DNA of 64,000 nt from Nitrospirota bacterium (GCA_021810805.1 JAJZHW010000001.1:62001-126000), one strand, 5' to 3'. Shown: positions 17,487 to 26,147, counted from the first letter of the stretch. Notes: generated from the letters alone by a model not told the origin. A program made the numbers and translations.

Positions 17487-17699
17487 CCTGCCCTATGGGG
17501 AGCCGCGCTTCCCCTTTCTTCACTCTCCTCCCCGATCCCATCATCGCCCTTTTGTCTCCCGCCGCTGTCGGAGCCTTCTCCGCCAAAGTCTTTTCGGTCG
17601 CAAGTTTCTGCATCATCCCGAACCTGGAGCCTTGTCTGCTTAGGACGCTTTCTTTGGCGAGTCCGATGGCATTCTTGTCCATAAACCAGGAGAGACTTG

Positions 17700-18911
17700 C
17701 TAGGGATGGGGCGATTCGGACTTTCGTTCGAGGGCAAGGACAAGTCCCCCGGATGCCGCCATGAGCCCCACAAGCCCCATCCCGATGGGGGCTTCTCCCG
17801 TATTCCACAGGTGGGCCTCGATTGGCCAGAGGAGCAGGGAAAACAGTGCGGCCATCATTTCGAAAAGGGCAAATCCCCGGCTTCTCGTCGGGGAAGGCCA
17901 GAGGGCCGCTCCCCGCACCTTGAGAGCCACGGTCGCAAAGGCCTCTCCCAGCCCCCACAGTGCCATCGCCGCCATGTAGCCTGCCGGCAGGATGTGGTCG
18001 GGGGCCAGAAGAAGGGCCGACAGGGGGAGAAGAAGGGCAGAAAGGAAGAAGAGGGGGCCGGGAGATCCAGCGAGGATCTTTCTTGCGATCAGGAGATTGC
18101 CGCAAATGGTCGCCACGCTCGAGAGAAGAAACCCTGTGGCGGTGATGGAAAATCGTCCATCGGTGGCGGCAAAGCGGAACATGAGAAGTGTGGCGGGAAG
18201 AAGTCCGGCTCGAAGAAGAAGTCCTCCCAGAAGATAGCGTCGGACTGAGCCAGTGGCCAGCCGCTCCTTCATGGCGGGAGAGAAAAAGCCTCCCTCCGAG
18301 GGCGGGGGAGGGGAGGAAAGAATGGCAACCTGCCGGGCCTGAGAGGTGGCGCCGATGGAAAAGGCGATGCACAGAATGCCCGGGATGGCGGAGAGGGCCA
18401 GGAGGGAGGGAATGGAGAGGGAGCCCGCCAGGACGAGGGCCGCCATGGGTCCCAGGAATCCTCCGGTCTGGTCCAGGGCCCGGACGGTCCCGAAGGCGCT
18501 GGCGTGGAGGGAGGATGGCAAGGCCCCGGTAAGGAGGGCATCCCGAGCCGGTCCCCGGAGCCCCTTGCCGAACCAGGAGAGACCTTTGAGAAAGACGATC
18601 TCCCAGCTCGCCGCAGCCAGGGAAAAAAGGACTGTAGCGACTATGGTGGTCGCGTATCCCACCCTGACAAGACGGGATTGGCTCTCTGGCGATGTACCGC
18701 TTCGTCCCGCGATGAAGAAGCCTCCGATGCGGGCCAGATCGGCGAGCGACTCCATCATGGCCGCCGAGACGGCGGTTCCCCCCAGGGCCAGAAGAAGTCC
18801 TGGTAAAAGAACATGGGCCAGCTCGTAGGTCATGTCGGCAAAAAGGCTGGTCATCCCGAAGAGCCAAGGAATCGATCGTTCGGGGCGAGAGGGGGTGTTC
18901 GGAAGAGTCAT
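17700..18911 (-). CDS. MFS transporter
   Basis: A 403-residue inner-membrane carrier with about 11-12 hydrophobic helices in two halves. The first loop region carries the S-L-F-A-D-M-T-Y-E motif, seen in MFS proteins of the group annotated as multidrug or unknown carriers, and G-L-R-G-P-A-R-D-A-L-L follows the fourth helix. The ATG at 18911 gives a 4-bp ATGA overlap with the exchanger gene upstream; a longer reading from 19088 would overlap that gene by 181 bp and is rejected. Substrate unknown. Confidence 0.8.
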   Translation of the reverse strand: MTLPNTPSRPERSIPWLFGMTSLFADMTYELAHVLLPGLLLALGGTAVSAAMMESLADLARIGGFFIAGRSGTSPESQSRLVRVGYATTIVATVLFSLAAASWEIVFLKGLSWFGKGLRGPARDALLTGALPSSLHASAFGTVRALDQTGGFLGPMAALVLAGSLSIPSLLALSAIPGILCIAFSIGATSQARQVAILSSPPPPSEGGFFSPAMKERLATGSVRRYLLGGLLLRAGLLPATLLMFRFAATDGRFSITATGFLLSSVATICGNLLIARKILAGSPGPLFFLSALLLPLSALLLAPDHILPAGYMAAMALWGLGEAFATVALKVRGAALWPSPTRSRGFALFEMMAALFSLLLWPIEAHLWNTGEAPIGMGLVGLMAASGGLVLALERKSESPHP

Positions 18912-19795
18912 GGGCGGGACGGGGTTTTCGGGAGGGATCGCCCCCGCTTCCAGGAGAGGAGAAGAAGCGCTCCAAGAAGGAGAAGGAGCGTCTCCCCGGC
19001 GCTTCTGGCCGCCTGGGATCCCCTCCAAGGCGAGGCTACCAGCCCCATGGCGATCGACAGGGTGGTCTGGAGGTGAATCGACCCCCACAGGATGGCCAGG
19101 CCTTCTGACATGCTTCGTCTCTTGAGAAAGTGCAGGAGGGTGAGAAGCTCGGGTGCCTCCGTGGCCAGTGGGGCCAAGATAAGGGCAGACCAGAAAGGAG
19201 AGATCCCATGGGAGGACCGGAGATGGTCGATTCCCACCAAAAAGAGCTGGCTGCCTCCTCCCATCAGAAGGGATCCCCCTGCCACGGAAAGGGCATCGAG
19301 AATGCCCCAGGGAGATCCGCTTTCCTCCTCCTGGACCTCTTCATGGTCCACCGTCGAGAAAAGTCCCCAAAGGTAGAGGCCTGCCAGAAAGAGTGAGAGG
19401 ATAAGGCGCAAGATCAGGGAGTGGTCAAAGAGGAGAAGTCCCAGGGCCACTCCCCCGAGAAGAAGGGGAAGCTCCCTGGCGAGACTTTGGCTTTCCCTCT
19501 GCGTCAGAAAAAAGGCCAGGGGGAAGAGAAAAAGAAGGAGAAAGAGCGGCGGGCCAAAGATTGCTCCGGTTCCTGCCTCGACCCGGGATGTTCCGGCGCC
19601 CGGAGCGAGAAAGGCAATGAGCGGCAACAGCAGTTCGGGAAGGGAGAGGGAGATGTTGCCGAGAATCCTGAGGCCCCGATTCTTGTTGTTGAAGAATCGG
19701 AGGACGGTCCTCTCGAGGGATCGGGTGAACAGGGAGGAGCCCGCCACGATCAGTGCAAATCCCCCGGAAAGCAAAAGGAGCGGGCTTAGTGCCAT
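18908..19795 (-). CDS. CaCA-type (sodium/calcium exchanger-like) membrane protein
   Basis: A 295-residue membrane protein with about ten helices arranged as two inverted halves. The alpha-repeat-like motifs are N-terminal G-N-I-S-L-S-L-P-E-L-L-L-P and C-terminal L-A-P-L-A-T-E-A-P-E-L-L-T, each with the acidic residue inside the membrane that binds cation in this family. It is shorter than typical exchangers (about 320-350 residues). The ion is not predictable. It is first in a two-gene unit with the MFS carrier. Confidence 0.75.
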   Translation of the reverse strand: MALSPLLLLSGGFALIVAGSSLFTRSLERTVLRFFNNKNRGLRILGNISLSLPELLLPLIAFLAPGAGTSRVEAGTGAIFGPPLFLLLFLFPLAFFLTQRESQSLARELPLLLGGVALGLLLFDHSLILRLILSLFLAGLYLWGLFSTVDHEEVQEEESGSPWGILDALSVAGGSLLMGGGSQLFLVGIDHLRSSHGISPFWSALILAPLATEAPELLTLLHFLKRRSMSEGLAILWGSIHLQTTLSIAMGLVASPWRGSQAARSAGETLLLLLGALLLLSWKRGRSLPKTPSRP

Positions 19796-19973
19796 GTGGT
19801 CAGGGGCCTGAAGGAGGGTGGAATTTCAAGGGAAACTTGCCGGGTCGGAAGGGCTCTGAGGGGTCCATGGCGGTATTCTAGACGATGGGCTCCCATTTTT
19901 CCATAAATATGGTCTGAAAGAAGAAAACATCAAGGTTTTTTGCTCTTGTCCCAAGATTCTGGGGGTCTGCCTG

Positions 19974-20588
19974 TTACTCTCCCGCCTCTTTCGGATTTTT
20001 TCTGACCTCCTCTCGGAGCCGTTCAAGCTCATTCCGGTAGCGCTCTCCGTCACCAAAATCAAAGAAATCGCGGTATCTGTCGTGAGTCCCCAGAATCTTC
20101 CGTGCATGTTTGATGGGGCAAAAATACTGCTCTGTCCGGGATGCGACCTCCCGGGCATAGGCCATAAGGCCGTTGGCGTACCCACAATAGTTGCAGTTGA
20201 ACTGTTCGATAAAATTGAGATAGGGCAATCCTCCCCGGTCGAGAACGATAAAATCCGAACGACGGACTCGCGGTATGTTGTAGGCCCTGAAGCATACGGC
20301 CTGATAGAGGGTGATCCACAAATCGAGGAGGGCCAGCGGAATGTAGAGAGAGTAGATGACGGGGGCCACAAGAAGGCTGGTGATCGGAGTCGAGATCAAA
20401 AAGGAGACGATCCCTTGCCGGATTTGTCGGTTGACCCGCTTCACATTCTCTTCGAAAAGGACCTTCTTCTTTTCAATGCGGTATTGAAAGTCTCTTTGTT
20501 TGTCCTTTACCTCTGATGCCAGTGCCGCTTCGAGCTCCTGTTCTATCCGGGCCAGTTTTTCCATCAATCCGCTAATGTGCGCATTCAT
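19974..20588 (-). CDS. Conserved membrane protein with Cys motif
   Basis: A 204-residue protein: N-terminal coiled-coil-like charged segment (about 1-55), two hydrophobic helices (about 60-80 and 82-100), then a soluble tail. The tail has N-C-N-Y-C-G-Y-A-N-G (C132, C135) and Y-F-C-P-I-K-H-A (C157, H161), together a plausible zinc site. I have the impression that this C-x-x-C plus C-P-I-K-H pattern recurs in uncharacterised bacterial proteins; no function is known to me. Its ATG overlaps the stop of a small upstream frame by 4 bp. Confidence 0.65.
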   Translation of the reverse strand: MNAHISGLMEKLARIEQELEAALASEVKDKQRDFQYRIEKKKVLFEENVKRVNRQIRQGIVSFLISTPITSLLVAPVIYSLYIPLALLDLWITLYQAVCFRAYNIPRVRRSDFIVLDRGGLPYLNFIEQFNCNYCGYANGLMAYAREVASRTEQYFCPIKHARKILGTHDRYRDFFDFGDGERYRNELERLREEVRKNPKEAGE

Positions 20589-20755
20589 GCAAACTCCTCC
20601 TGCTTTACGATGGGGTTATCCGGAGAAGCCTCGGAAATTTCGAAAGGGCAACCATGTCCGGATCCTTGACTGATTGAATCATGGGTGTGTTCTTTGATCT
20701 CTCTGATCAGATCCTTCGGAGAATCGCGAAAGGCTCCGGCCAGAGGAGAAATCAA
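20585..20755 (-). CDS. Possible small gene or 3' remnant next to tRNA-Cys
   Basis: An open frame ending in an ATGA overlap with the following gene. No ATG or GTG start exists between the tRNA 3' end and the stop; the coordinates use a TTG at 20755 (56 residues). The frame stays open further up to the tRNA 3' end. The residues (for example A-F-R-D-S-P-K-D-L-I-R-E-I-K-E) look protein-like. It may be the tail of a gene cut off at the tRNA. I recognise no family. Confidence 0.35.
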   Translation of the reverse strand: MISPLAGAFRDSPKDLIREIKEHTHDSISQGSGHGCPFEISEASPDNPIVKQEEFA

Positions 20756-20839
20756 AAGAACGGAGATGGGGGGAGAGTGAACCGCTTCGATGACATTTTC
20801 CTGCCATGATGGCCAGAGAAGATTGGGAGATGGAGGGAA

Positions 20840-20914
20840 TGGAGGCGGCGGGCGGGATTGAACCGCCGTATAAAGGTTTTGCAGACCTCTGCCTTACCGC
20901 TTGGCTACGCCGCC
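20840..20914 (-). tRNA. tRNA-Cys (GCA)
   Basis: On the minus strand the sequence folds as a full cloverleaf. The acceptor GGCGGCG pairs with CGCCGCC, the D-arm holds AGCGGTAAGGC, the anticodon loop CTGCAAA gives anticodon GCA, and the T-arm is GGCGG-TTCAATC-CCGCC. The discriminator is U, the usual cysteine identity base, and the CCA end is encoded (20840-20842). Confidence 0.96.
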
Positions 20915-21002
20915 GAGGAGGGATTCGAAAGCCACATTCTAGCAGAGGCTCTCTGATTCGGCAAGGGTTCGAAAAATCTCGGAAACTCCCTGAAAAGGGT
21001 GA

Positions 21003-21635
21003 TCAGACAGGTTCTTCGCCTGCCCCCTCTGTGAAGAGGGAGGTTCCACGTAAGCCACTCAAGACCCTGAAACAAAACTCCATAAGCTCGATATGGCGAA
21101 GGGCATCCTCGAGAGTGGCCCCCCAAACGGTGGTGCCGTGATGGCGGATGAGAAGGGCGGGGAGAGGTGCGGAGAGATTGCGAAGACGGTTCTCGATGCA
21201 TGCGGCAATCCGTTCGACGGCGGGATCGTTTTCAAAGATGGGAATTGGAGGGGCCTCTTCCGGGTGAGGAACCCCCATCCCCTTGAGAACTTCCAGGGGA
21301 GGAAGGCGAAGATCATCTTTTGCCAGAAGAGAGGCCAAAATGGCGTCGGGAGTGTGCACGTGGATGACGGCATGCGCCTCGGAAAAGACGCGATAGATGG
21401 CGCGATGGATGGATGTTTCTGCCGAGGGATTTCGTGTTCCTCCTCCGATGGGAACTCCCGATTCATTAATCTCAAGGATGTCGTCTGCTCGGATTAAACC
21501 CTTGTGGGCTCCGCTGGGGGTAATCAGGATCTGCTTCCCGACCCGAATGGAGAGGTTCCCGCCGGTGCCCTCCATCCAGCCCTTCCGGTACAGGAGGCGG
21601 GAAAGACGGGCAAGAGCCCTCTTTTTATCTGTCAT
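21003..21635 (-). CDS. mtnB: Methylthioribulose-1-phosphate dehydratase MtnB
   Basis: Class II aldolase-fold, zinc-dependent enzyme (210 residues) that dehydrates 5-methylthioribulose-1-phosphate to the diketo compound used by MtnW. The family signs are G-W-M-E-G-T-G-G-N-L-S-I, I-T-P-S-G-A-H-K-G, N-P-S-A-E-T-S-I-H and the zinc pair H-V-H-T-P-D-A, with a later I-R-H-H-G-T-T-V-W-G. It is the last gene of the mtnD-W-X-B unit and overlaps mtnX by 4 bp. Confidence 0.92.
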   Translation of the reverse strand: MTDKKRALARLSRLLYRKGWMEGTGGNLSIRVGKQILITPSGAHKGLIRADDILEINESGVPIGGGTRNPSAETSIHRAIYRVFSEAHAVIHVHTPDAILASLLAKDDLRLPPLEVLKGMGVPHPEEAPPIPIFENDPAVERIAACIENRLRNLSAPLPALLIRHHGTTVWGATLEDALRHIELMEFCFRVLSGLRGTSLFTEGAGEEPV

Positions 21636-22303
21636 CGTCGAGATTCCTTGAAGGTTTTTTTATTTAATTCGAGATAATTCGAAATTTCGAAAAATGTCTC
21701 AAACGGTCTGTAATCTCTCCCCTCTTCCTGAAGTTTCCTGGCAAGCAGGCTTCGGGCAAAGACAATGTCTCCCATGCGAGCCATGGAGAAATCCGTCACG
21801 GAATCCCCCACGACGATCCTTGTGGGGACATCGAAAGAAAGAAGAATCCCTGGCTTGTAGACAAGCTCGTCCCGGTCCGCATACGGCGAGGTGATCTTGA
21901 GAAAAGGACCGGAAAGGTCAACCTTCGCGGCCACGATGCGGGCGATCCGGTTCCTGTAGGGGCGGAGTGCCGCCATGATAAGGGGCTCGATGCTCCCGGA
22001 CAGGACGACCAGGGGGATCCCCAGACGGTCGAGGGTGTTCAGGAACTCCTCAAATCCCGCCCGAAGGGGGGCTTCCTCCATCCGTTTCTCCATGGCGGGA
22101 AAAACGGAGGAGGAAATGGTTTCAAGTACGGCCGGGACGCCGTCCCGGAGGGTGACCTCGCCGGAGAGAAGGCGGGGGACCATTCTTTCGGAGGCCTCCG
22201 GAGCAAACTCCCTCATCAAAAGGGAAAACGTCTCCTCCTGAGTGATGGTTCCGTCGAAGTCGGAGAAGACGACCGCAGGGGGAGAGGTGTTCATGTTCCC
22301 CAT
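21632..22303 (-). CDS. mtnX: HK-MTPenyl-1-P phosphatase MtnX (HAD family)
   Basis: HAD-family phosphatase of 223 residues that removes phosphate from 2-hydroxy-3-keto-5-methylthiopentenyl-1-phosphate. Motif I is F-S-D-F-D-G-T-I-T at the N terminus, motif II is V-V-L-S-G-S, and motif III/IV is V-V-G-D-S-V-T-D-F. The R-D-G-V-P-A-V-L region fits MtnX. Placed between mtnW and mtnB with overlaps of 13 bp and 4 bp. Separate MtnW and MtnX mean the fused-function MtnC route is not used. Confidence 0.9.
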   Translation of the reverse strand: MGNMNTSPPAVVFSDFDGTITQEETFSLLMREFAPEASERMVPRLLSGEVTLRDGVPAVLETISSSVFPAMEKRMEEAPLRAGFEEFLNTLDRLGIPLVVLSGSIEPLIMAALRPYRNRIARIVAAKVDLSGPFLKITSPYADRDELVYKPGILLSFDVPTRIVVGDSVTDFSMARMGDIVFARSLLARKLQEEGRDYRPFETFFEISNYLELNKKTFKESRR

Positions 22304-23469
22304 TTGAGAACCGCCGCCTTGAGGGGGCCTTCGGGAAGGGCGTCCGGAGAGAAGGATTCTTGGTTTTGCCAGCGGGCCCAGGCTTCGTGGAAGGCCTTCA
22401 CGCCGGCAGCGGGGCCTTGAGGGTGATCCATGATTCCGGTTCCGGCATTGAGGATGATTCGGGTATTTCTGTCGGGAAGGAATCGGGGAAGGGCGCCGGG
22501 ATGAACGCCGGCTGAGGGGACCGGAGCCAATCCCCCGTGGAGGAGGGTGTTACGAATGTCGGATTCCGTGTCGGCGGAGATCGGAAGGTTTCCGGCACTG
22601 GTGGGGTAGAGTACGGCGTCGGCTCCTCCGTGAACCATCAATGTGCCGAGAAGGACGCTCATGTCGAAGCCGTAGTCGGGGGACCCGCCGAGAGCCCCGG
22701 CCATGGCCGGATGGGCAAAGATCGGGAGATTGGTGTCGGGATGGGAGGCGAGGGCCTCCATGACGGAAAGCCCGTAGGCAAAGGGGGAGAGAAGGTAGGC
22801 ATTGGCTCCGGCCTCCCGAAGCCTTCGGGCCGAATCGAGAAGCTTGTCGGCCCTGCCGGAGAGGGTCACGGCATAGAGCATCGTTCTCTTTTGGGTCCGT
22901 TCGATCTCTTCGAGGATGGGACGACAGGCCCTGATCCGGGAGAGGGCCGTCGATGCGGGAGTATCGGGGAGAATCTCGTCGTCCTTGATCAGGTCGAGTC
23001 CCGCTTCGCCCACCTCGCGAAGAATGCGTGCCAGGTCATCGGGAGAGAGCCCCAACGCCGGTTTGAAGATGCCCATGAAGAGAGGGCGACCGGAGACCCG
23101 AGCCAGGCGGGCGATCCCGTCAAAACCCCAACGTCCCCGGGCTCCATAGTCCGAGGGCAATTCCAGTCTCCGAATCTTGGCCGGACCGGCCAGAGAGTAT
23201 TTTCCCAGAATCATTACGAGAAGAGATCCCAAATCGCCCGAGACATTATGGGAAGGATATCGGACCCACGCCTGTCCCCGTCCGTCGGAGAGAACATCGG
23301 ACGACTCCAGTGTTCCCTGATAGGAGGCAATCTGTGCCGCCATGCCGGGAACAAGGGAGCCAACTGTTTGGCCCAGGGCGAGATTCTGGCCCTGCCGTTT
23401 GGGGTCTACCCCCGGGGGAAATTCGTAGAGGACGCGGACGACCGATTCCTGGCGGGACTGGATCATCAT
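22291..23469 (-). CDS. mtnW: RuBisCO-like protein, DK-MTP-1-P enolase MtnW
   Basis: RuBisCO form IV protein of 392 residues that enolises 2,3-diketo-5-methylthiopentyl-1-phosphate. The magnesium/carbamate site is kept as D-L-I-K-D-D-E with the carbamylated lysine at K162, and the loop is G-I-F-K-P-A-L-G-L. In true RuBisCO this loop is K-P-K, so the second lysine is replaced by Ala, as in enolase-type relatives. Later loops include H-P-A-M-A-G-A and the phosphate-binding N-A-G-T-G-I-M-D-H-P. With mtnX, mtnB and mtnD alongside, the role in methionine salvage, not carbon fixation, is well supported. Confidence 0.92.
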   Translation of the reverse strand: MMIQSRQESVVRVLYEFPPGVDPKRQGQNLALGQTVGSLVPGMAAQIASYQGTLESSDVLSDGRGQAWVRYPSHNVSGDLGSLLVMILGKYSLAGPAKIRRLELPSDYGARGRWGFDGIARLARVSGRPLFMGIFKPALGLSPDDLARILREVGEAGLDLIKDDEILPDTPASTALSRIRACRPILEEIERTQKRTMLYAVTLSGRADKLLDSARRLREAGANAYLLSPFAYGLSVMEALASHPDTNLPIFAHPAMAGALGGSPDYGFDMSVLLGTLMVHGGADAVLYPTSAGNLPISADTESDIRNTLLHGGLAPVPSAGVHPGALPRFLPDRNTRIILNAGTGIMDHPQGPAAGVKAFHEAWARWQNQESFSPDALPEGPLKAAVLKWGT

Positions 23470-24011
23470 GCGAAGGCGGGAGAAAGCGGGCGCCCCGTAT
23501 AGAGAGGAACCCAGCCTTCCCGGGAGGTGAAATATCGGACGGCTTTGATGCGTTTCGGGGCAGTGAGGCGAAACCAGTGTTCGGCTCCCCTTGGGACGTT
23601 GATGTAGTCTCCGCTTTCGACAAGAAGCTCCACCTGATCGCCGTCCGGCAGGACAAAGCCAAAGATTCCCTCGCCTTCCACGATGTAACGGATCTCATCG
23701 TCGTCATGGGTATGGATGGCCCGGAACTTGTCCTCGAGAGCCCCAAGTCCGGGAAGGTCAGGATCGAGAACCACGAGATCCTGGGTCTGGTAGCCCAGAG
23801 TCTTCCTGAGGTGCTCGAATCGAGGAAGAAAGGCATGGAGAACTTTTTCATGTTCCGTGGGGTCGAGTCGGGCCTTTCCCAAAAGATTTTCAAGGTCTGT
23901 GTTCCCGGGAATTGGCCAGGATTCGAGCGTGACTCCGATGGGAGTGAGAAGGGCGGAGATCAGAGGCAACTCTTTTAGTTGGGTCTTGTCGGTACGAAAA
24001 AGTATGGCCAT
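23466..24011 (-). CDS. mtnD: Acireductone dioxygenase MtnD
   Basis: Cupin metalloenzyme of 181 residues that oxidises acireductone to the keto acid of methionine and formate (iron form). The metal ligands appear in H-T-H-D-D-D-E-I-R-Y and the later R-G-A-E-H-W-F. The cupin strands G-D-Y-I-N-V-P and V-R-Y-F-T-S-R-E-G-W-V match the family. It is the first mtn gene and overlaps mtnW by 4 bp; a membrane-protein gene ends 21 bp upstream. Confidence 0.93.
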   Translation of the reverse strand: MAILFRTDKTQLKELPLISALLTPIGVTLESWPIPGNTDLENLLGKARLDPTEHEKVLHAFLPRFEHLRKTLGYQTQDLVVLDPDLPGLGALEDKFRAIHTHDDDEIRYIVEGEGIFGFVLPDGDQVELLVESGDYINVPRGAEHWFRLTAPKRIKAVRYFTSREGWVPLYTGRPLSPAFA

Positions 24012-24032
24012 GGGCAGTGTCCTTGCTGAGAG

Positions 24033-24488
24033 CTAGAAGACTCGGTAGAACCAGCCTGAAATGGAGCTCGAGAGCCAGATGACGAGAAAGACGGGACCCA
24101 GCTTGGAGTGGAATCGGCCCAAAGGATGTCCTTTTTTTCTGAGAAATCCCAGGATGCCAAGAAGGACAAAGAGCCAGAGTGCCCCCTGGGCGGTGATGAG
24201 GTGAAACCAGTCCAGGGCGGGGGGCACGGGGTGAAATCGGATCCGCCCCTGAATCCTCTCATACTCCATGATTGCCGTTCCCGTCACGTCGCAGGTGAAC
24301 CCTGCCAGCCCGGCAAAGATATGTCCCCGCCGGATGCGAATGAAGTCGGGGGTGTTGGCGTTGGAAAAGAAGGATCCGAGCCAGCGCCCGGCAGGAGCTC
24401 CGTAGCGGGTCCGGATGAAAAGCGCGGTCAGGTACCCTGTAAGGGCCAAATAAATGAGAAGAGACATGGAAATGACATAGGGATTCAC
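24033..24488 (-). CDS. Four-helix membrane protein at head of mtn operon
   Basis: A 151-residue protein with four hydrophobic segments (about 4-26, 58-78, 98-118 and 128-148). Histidines sit near the membrane borders (R-R-G-H, F-H-P, W-F-H, K-G-H-P, R-F-H-S-K-L-G), which recalls heme-binding four-helix proteins such as the b561 or DUF4079 type, but I cannot prove this. GTG start at 24488 behind GAGG. Only 21 bp separate it from mtnD, so it is probably co-transcribed with the salvage genes. Confidence 0.6.
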   Translation of the reverse strand: MNPYVISMSLLIYLALTGYLTALFIRTRYGAPAGRWLGSFFSNANTPDFIRIRRGHIFAGLAGFTCDVTGTAIMEYERIQGRIRFHPVPPALDWFHLITAQGALWLFVLLGILGFLRKKGHPLGRFHSKLGPVFLVIWLSSSISGWFYRVF

Positions 24489-24554
24489 GGGAGCCTCAAA
24501 CGGGTTGGAGTGAATATTCCTTCCGGGTAGTCTATCAGCCTCCTCCCGCTGAAG

Positions 24555-26144
24555 TCATCCTGTGGAGGGAGGAGCGGAGGGAGATCCAGTTCCGGAGGGG
24601 CGCTCAAAGAGCAAAATGGGCCCCAGAAGAATGAGCGCAGCTACCGCCACCGCGGTATAGACATCGGAAAAGGAGAGAAAGAGGGCTTGGGAGGAGACCT
24701 CTTTCTCAATGAGTCCAACGGCTAGTCGGGAGGCCTCCCCTGGGGGAATCCCGATGGAGGAGAGGTGGTCGATAATTGTTTGCTGGGCCTGTTCCGTCTG
24801 AACTCTGTTGGCTGTGAGATTGGCGGTGGTGAGATAGGCATGGTGGATCTGCTGGGATCGTTGAAGAAGTGTGGCAAGAAGGGCGATTCCGATGGATCCT
24901 CCCAGTTGGCCGATCATCCCCGAAACGGCAGCTCCAGTGGCGAGCATCCGGCGAGGAAGCGTGGCCAGTGACATGGTCATGAGAGGGGGAAAGAGAAGGG
25001 CAAGTCCAATGCCCCGAAAAATATTTGGCCAGAGAAATGAATGAGGGTTTGCCGTGGGTCCAATGTGGCCATATCCCCAAAGAGCAATCTCGATCACGGC
25101 AACGCCGGGAACCATAATCATCCATATCGGCACCTTGCCCATCAGAGATCCGGAGATCATGGTGGCAAAAGTAAAAGAGATGATGCTCTGAAGGAGGACA
25201 AAACCTGTTTCGAGGGGGTCCCAGGAGAAGAGTTCCTCTCCCATCAGGGGAATGGTAAAGAGTGTCCCGAAGTAGACGGATCCCAGCAAGGCATAACCGG
25301 CCGACCCTGCCCAGAGGGAGCGGTTTCTGAGTACCCTCAGGTCAAGAAGGGGGTGCCTGGCAGTAAGCTCCCGAACCACAAAGAGGATCAGAAAGAGAGC
25401 CCCGGAAAATGCCGCGATTCGAATGGCCGGAGAGGAAAACCAGTCGTAGCGTTGACCGTTTTCCAAGGCAAACTGGATTCCGGGGATGGCGCCCACAAGA
25501 AGAAGAACCCCGGGAAGATCAAGAGGTTCGTCCAAAACGGAATGGTGGGAGTCGGGAACATAGCGGTAGGAAAGATAGGTAAGAAAGATTCCTGTGGGAA
25601 TGTTGATAAAAAAAATCCATGGCCATGAATGGGTATAGATGAGATAGCCCCCGACGACCGGGCCAAGGGCCGGTCCCAAGCTCACGCCGATTCCAAAGAT
25701 GGCATTGGCCATGGCGACCTTCTCCGGAGGGAAGGCGTCGATAATGAGGGTTTGGCTTGTGGCAAAAAAGGCGGCTCCCGACATTCCCTGGAGAAGGCGG
25801 AAAATGACGAGGGGAAGAAGATCTCTTGAGAGTCCGCACAGAAGCGAAAAGAGGGTAAAGAGGACGATGGATAGAGTGAAGTAACGCCTTCGTCCGAGTC
25901 GATCCGAGAGATACCGGGTCATGGGGATCATGAGGACATTGCCGATGGTGTAGGCGGTAATGACCCAGGCGATTCCGTCGATGGTGGTGTCGAGACCTCC
26001 CATCATGTTGGGCAGACCCACGTTAACGACTGTGGAGTCCAGTGTCTCCAGAACGGTTGCCCCCACTGCGGCCGTGACGACCAGTCGGGGATTGGTTAAG
26101 GGAGGAATGTCGCCGCTTCGCTCTACAGGAGCACCGGGTTCCAT
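24555..26144 (-). CDS. EmrB-like MFS drug transporter (DHA2, 14 helices)
   Basis: Inner-membrane proton antiporter of 529 residues with about 14 helices. Motifs include L-D-S-T-V-V-N-V near helix 1, the loop-2 motif S-D-R-L-G-R-R-R-Y and the G-P-A-L-G-P-V-V-G-G-Y-L antiporter motif in helix 5. With the HlyD-type adaptor 3 bp upstream it forms an EmrAB-like tripartite pump; the outer-membrane channel is not in this window. Substrates unknown, probably hydrophobic or uncoupling compounds. Confidence 0.93.
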   Translation of the reverse strand: MEPGAPVERSGDIPPLTNPRLVVTAAVGATVLETLDSTVVNVGLPNMMGGLDTTIDGIAWVITAYTIGNVLMIPMTRYLSDRLGRRRYFTLSIVLFTLFSLLCGLSRDLLPLVIFRLLQGMSGAAFFATSQTLIIDAFPPEKVAMANAIFGIGVSLGPALGPVVGGYLIYTHSWPWIFFINIPTGIFLTYLSYRYVPDSHHSVLDEPLDLPGVLLLVGAIPGIQFALENGQRYDWFSSPAIRIAAFSGALFLILFVVRELTARHPLLDLRVLRNRSLWAGSAGYALLGSVYFGTLFTIPLMGEELFSWDPLETGFVLLQSIISFTFATMISGSLMGKVPIWMIMVPGVAVIEIALWGYGHIGPTANPHSFLWPNIFRGIGLALLFPPLMTMSLATLPRRMLATGAAVSGMIGQLGGSIGIALLATLLQRSQQIHHAYLTTANLTANRVQTEQAQQTIIDHLSSIGIPPGEASRLAVGLIEKEVSSQALFLSFSDVYTAVAVAALILLGPILLFERPSGTGSPSAPPSTG

Positions 26145-26147
26145 CGT

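Noticed and set aside
17467-18975. 502-codon minus-strand frame in another phase across the MFS gene
   Set aside because: Lacks hydrophobic helices and is rich in Arg, Ser and Pro, as expected of a wrong-phase reading. The MFS frame has normal membrane segments.
20806-21141. Plus-strand frame through the tRNA
   Set aside because: Part of it is the antisense of tRNA-Cys (note the G-I-E-P-P-Y-K-G-F reading typical of tRNA shadows).
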